Of a stretch of 64,000 nt of DNA, positions 61,171 to 64,000 are shown one piece after another. The stretch's first letter is position 1. Every line of letters begins with the position of its first letter. This DNA comes from Paulownia fortunei (Eukaryota; Streptophyta; Magnoliopsida; Lamiales; Paulowniaceae): the NCBI GenBank assembly GCA_019321725.1, contig CM033113.1, forward strand, positions 8,990,001-9,054,000, given 5' to 3'. The notes below the pieces were generated by a model, which saw nothing but the letters and a program-made list of their open reading frames with translations, made no database searches and was not told the origin of the DNA. Position numbers and translations under genes: made by a program.

Positions 61171-64000
61171 CTGCACGAAAAAGAGATTAACACATTACTA
61201 AAATTAACGTAATTTATTGCCAATTCCTAATTCAATCTGTTTGATTCCATTTATCGCAAATTAAAGTTTGAATACAATAATAACACAACAACTATTTTAA
61301 ATGTGAGTAACAATACTAATTATTTCTGTTGGTACTCATCTAATGAGATAGCTATTTTAAAACAATGTTTCTATAAATCAATTTCTTCGTGTTCAAAGTG
61401 TAGTGCTTAAATATCTAATAAGGAATACAATTAACAACAAATTAAATATGAAGATGAGAATAAATAATATAATGCAGTTTATTTTTAATTTAATTACAAG
61501 AGTACAAACAAATAAAAGAAAATAATTAATTTTACTTTATTCTTCTCTACTTTCTTTCAATATCACTTTGCCTTCTTGTACTCTCAATTGTATTACTTTA
61601 CTCCCCCAATACTCTCAATAGTATCACTTTATCCTTTTGTACTCTTATTATATTATTTTATCCCTCTGTATTCTTACAAATAATTTATTTGTCCTTACCA
61701 TTATTTTTAATAAAATCACTTTAACAGTATTTTAAAATTAATAGAGTTGTGTTTTTATTTTAATTATTTTTTCAACTTGATTAATTATCACTTAATATTA
61801 AATTTATTTGAAACTTTATTGTACGTAGAATTTAGTGGCTATTTATTTTATTTAATATAATTCCTATTCAATTACTGTATAGTAAAATATTTTCTATTAG
61901 CTAATACATTTATACTTATAAATTTCTTATTCATCACAAGTCCAAAAAAATGTAATATAATTCTAAATATTATTTTATTAAATATGTGATATATTAGTAG
62001 TAATTTTTCAATTATTAATTGAATAATTATAATTTAATAGAGACTATATTAAATAAAAAAATAGTCACTTTTGTGATTAATTTTTGTTAAAGACCATAAT
62101 GAATATTATTTTATTTTTAACATAATTTCTATTAAATCACGATAATAAGATTACTTAAAATTTATTTAATAGTAATAAACTAAACATTAAAATGTTTATT
62201 TTTTTTTACTTAACATATTTTCTATTAAATTAACATAGTTTCTTTAATAATGAGAAATTTATTACTAATATATAACATATTTAGTAAAATATTATTTGAA
62301 ATATACTACACATTTTTTAGATTTATGACCGAATAAGAAATTTATAACGAAAATATATTAGCTAACCAAATATCCTACTATATAGTACTTTATAAAAATT
62401 ATGTTAAATAAAAAACTAGTCATTAAATTTGAAGTAAAATAAAGTTTCAATGAATTTAATATTAAGGGTTTATTATTTAAGTGAAAAAAATTATTAAAAT
62501 ATAAATACAAGACTAGTAATTTTAAATATTTTTAAAATAAATTATGTTTTTGGTCTTTTTTATAGTGATGTAATAAGAGTAAAAGAAGTAAAGTGATACT
62601 TAATAAAAATTAAAAGGGATAAAGTAAGATAAACCCAAAAGAATAAGAAAAACTATTTTGAACTCCCTATGTACTTAAGCTTAAATATAAGGAATTAGAT
62701 ATTATAAAATGATATTTCCATATTGGCGAAGTTTAAAGCCCATCCATACAAGTTTAAATCACGAAGAAATCAATATGTTTGACATAAGTATTTAATACAT
62801 AAGCAATAGTTGCATCAAAAATAATTTGTGGTGAACATCTGATGAAACAAAGTGCAACTTTAAATTCATTCCTTTAATAAGATAGACACTAGAAAGATTA
62901 TCTTCTGAGAAAACATAACATTCACAAACAACACATTTTTCATTTTATTTTAGAAAGATTAACAAACAAATAAAATTATTTTTAATATAAGAACAATTTT
63001 AATTTTCTATAATATAAGTATGTAACATTTCGAATCACAAACAATAATATGTGTCGTATGTACATCACAATCTCATCCACTACACCCACACTCTTTAGTC
63101 TTCTCTCCCCATATATATCTCAATTTTTTCTCTCTTCATACCACATATATTGTGATATACATATGGAATATATTAGTGTGCGTAACAAAAAATGTCACAC
63201 AATTGTATGGCAAAAGATTTAAATTAATCTCAAAGACCTAATACATCAACAAACAGACACCTATTAAGGAAGTAGTACTCCTTTAGTTCTTATTTTTGGA
63301 TTGTAAACTTTTCTTGAGTATTTCAGACTAATAAATGGATAGGGATCCGCTTAACCCCACCGAGACACAACTAGTTTTGATTAAAAAAAATAAGTTTTTC
63401 CCCCTTTTTTGTTTAGATAATACATTTCTCCAATCTTTTTCCTCCAACTGGTATCTTGAAATCTTGGAAAAAATGCTTCAATAAATTAGACAATACTTTC
63501 TCATTCTTCTTGTGTGAAACAAAATCCCACACACTACTTTAACACAGTATTTGCTAGTAAAACTTAATTAGGACGATAAGTCCTAAACTGGATACAACTG
63601 TAGCCAGCCCCACCACCCATGAGAAGGGTCAACAAAACAAAAAGAAAAATGCACGTACAATGAAGTCAACAAATTATAAATGGAGTCATGGAGATTGGAG
63701 AAATCCTTGAAGGTGGGCAGATATAGCAATCTCTAATAAATAAGAGACATAGCCTAGAGTCTCAGATTTATTGTCTTGCACGTATTTCAAACTGAAATAA
63801 TTTTGGTCCCTTAATACTTTCATCCCCCTAAAGGTGAATCACCAAAAAACATATCACATATTAGCAAGGGGTTCTGCAACACCCTGCATTTGCCTGGACA
63901 ATATATATGTGAAAGTAGGCATATGTTAGTGCAAAAGTTGATAAGAAAGCATATATTAAAGTTGGGTCTGAATTAATATTTTCTGCAAGTAAAATGAGAT
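61171..64000 (-). other. Intron 1 of the broken terpene synthase, running to the window edge
   Basis: Aligns with intron 1 of the intact gene in order, from the exon 2 acceptor to the last base. The final matching phrase, AAGCATATATTAAA near 63947, corresponds to 28458 in the intact gene. A foldback element is inserted at about 61525-62645 and is absent from the intact gene. No coding sequence is seen. Confidence 0.8.
61525..62645. mobile_element. Foldback element (copy 2)
   Basis: Relative of 31081-32323, sharing for example TTAATATTAAATTTATTTGAAA near 61793 and inverted text near 62455. The left end has four subrepeats of about 31 bp of the form TTGTACTCTCAATTGTATTA followed by CTTTACTCC (61575-61680). 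The right end reads GGGATAAAGTAAGATAAACCC. Borders are approximate; the intact gene's intron (near 26490) gives the unoccupied site. Confidence 0.65.

Noticed and set aside
1..64000. tRNA, rRNA, CRISPR, bacterial or organellar DNA
   Set aside because: No cloverleaf or rRNA core was recognised by eye, the direct repeats are not spacer-interrupted arrays of constant length, and introns with nuclear retroelements point to a plant nuclear chromosome.

Overview
The window looks like nuclear DNA of a flowering plant, most likely a eudicot. It is very AT-rich, has long gene-free stretches and several classes of plant LTR retrotransposons, and holds one multi-exon gene with plant GT-AG introns. I cannot name the species. 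I recognised no rRNA, tRNA, CRISPR array or prokaryotic operon.

The only gene that looks intact is a terpene synthase on the minus strand (24015-28710). It has seven exons encoding 553 residues, with the RR-x8-W, RDR and DDIYD motifs and no plastid transit peptide. This fits a cytosolic TPS-a type sesquiterpene synthase. A TATA box lies about 90 bp upstream of the start codon and an AATAAA signal lies 71 bp past the stop. A second, broken copy in the same orientation lies at 59288-61170, with its first intron running to the window edge. It has in-frame stops, an internal deletion with filler DNA, and an LTR element inside its last exon.

The two copies are remains of a head-to-tail tandem duplication of a unit of roughly 8 kb. 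Blocks flanking the genes recur in the same order: 15745-17041 matches 30215-32810, 17042-17272 matches 58562-58820, and intron 1 and its surroundings match as well. In the second unit, blocks that should be adjacent (near 32.8 kb and 58.56 kb) are split by about 25.7 kb of nested retrotransposons.

Region by region: 1-7565 is a decayed Ty1/copia element with a solo LTR of another family inside it. 7566-15455 holds a diverged local duplication, irregular repeats and a second solo LTR with a target-site duplication. 15745-17272 is flank of the first terpene synthase unit. 17273-23034 is a 5'-truncated Ty3/gypsy element, followed by an inverted copia fragment. 24015-28803 is the terpene synthase. 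30215-32810 is flank of the second unit, interrupted by a 1.2 kb foldback element. 32872-36502 is a minus-strand non-coding LTR retrotransposon. 38293-50870 is an Athila-like Ty3/gypsy element that contains an intronless, broken LOG (cytokinin riboside 5'-monophosphate phosphoribohydrolase) copy. 50871-54439 is unassigned. 54440-57379 is a second copy of the first copia family. 57380-58561 is the 3' end of a Tat-like gypsy element, and the broken terpene synthase fills the rest.

All retroelement reading frames carry stops and frameshifts, so none is autonomous. The main biological themes are terpene synthase gene birth and decay, and capture or insertion of a host LOG transcript copy within a retroelement.
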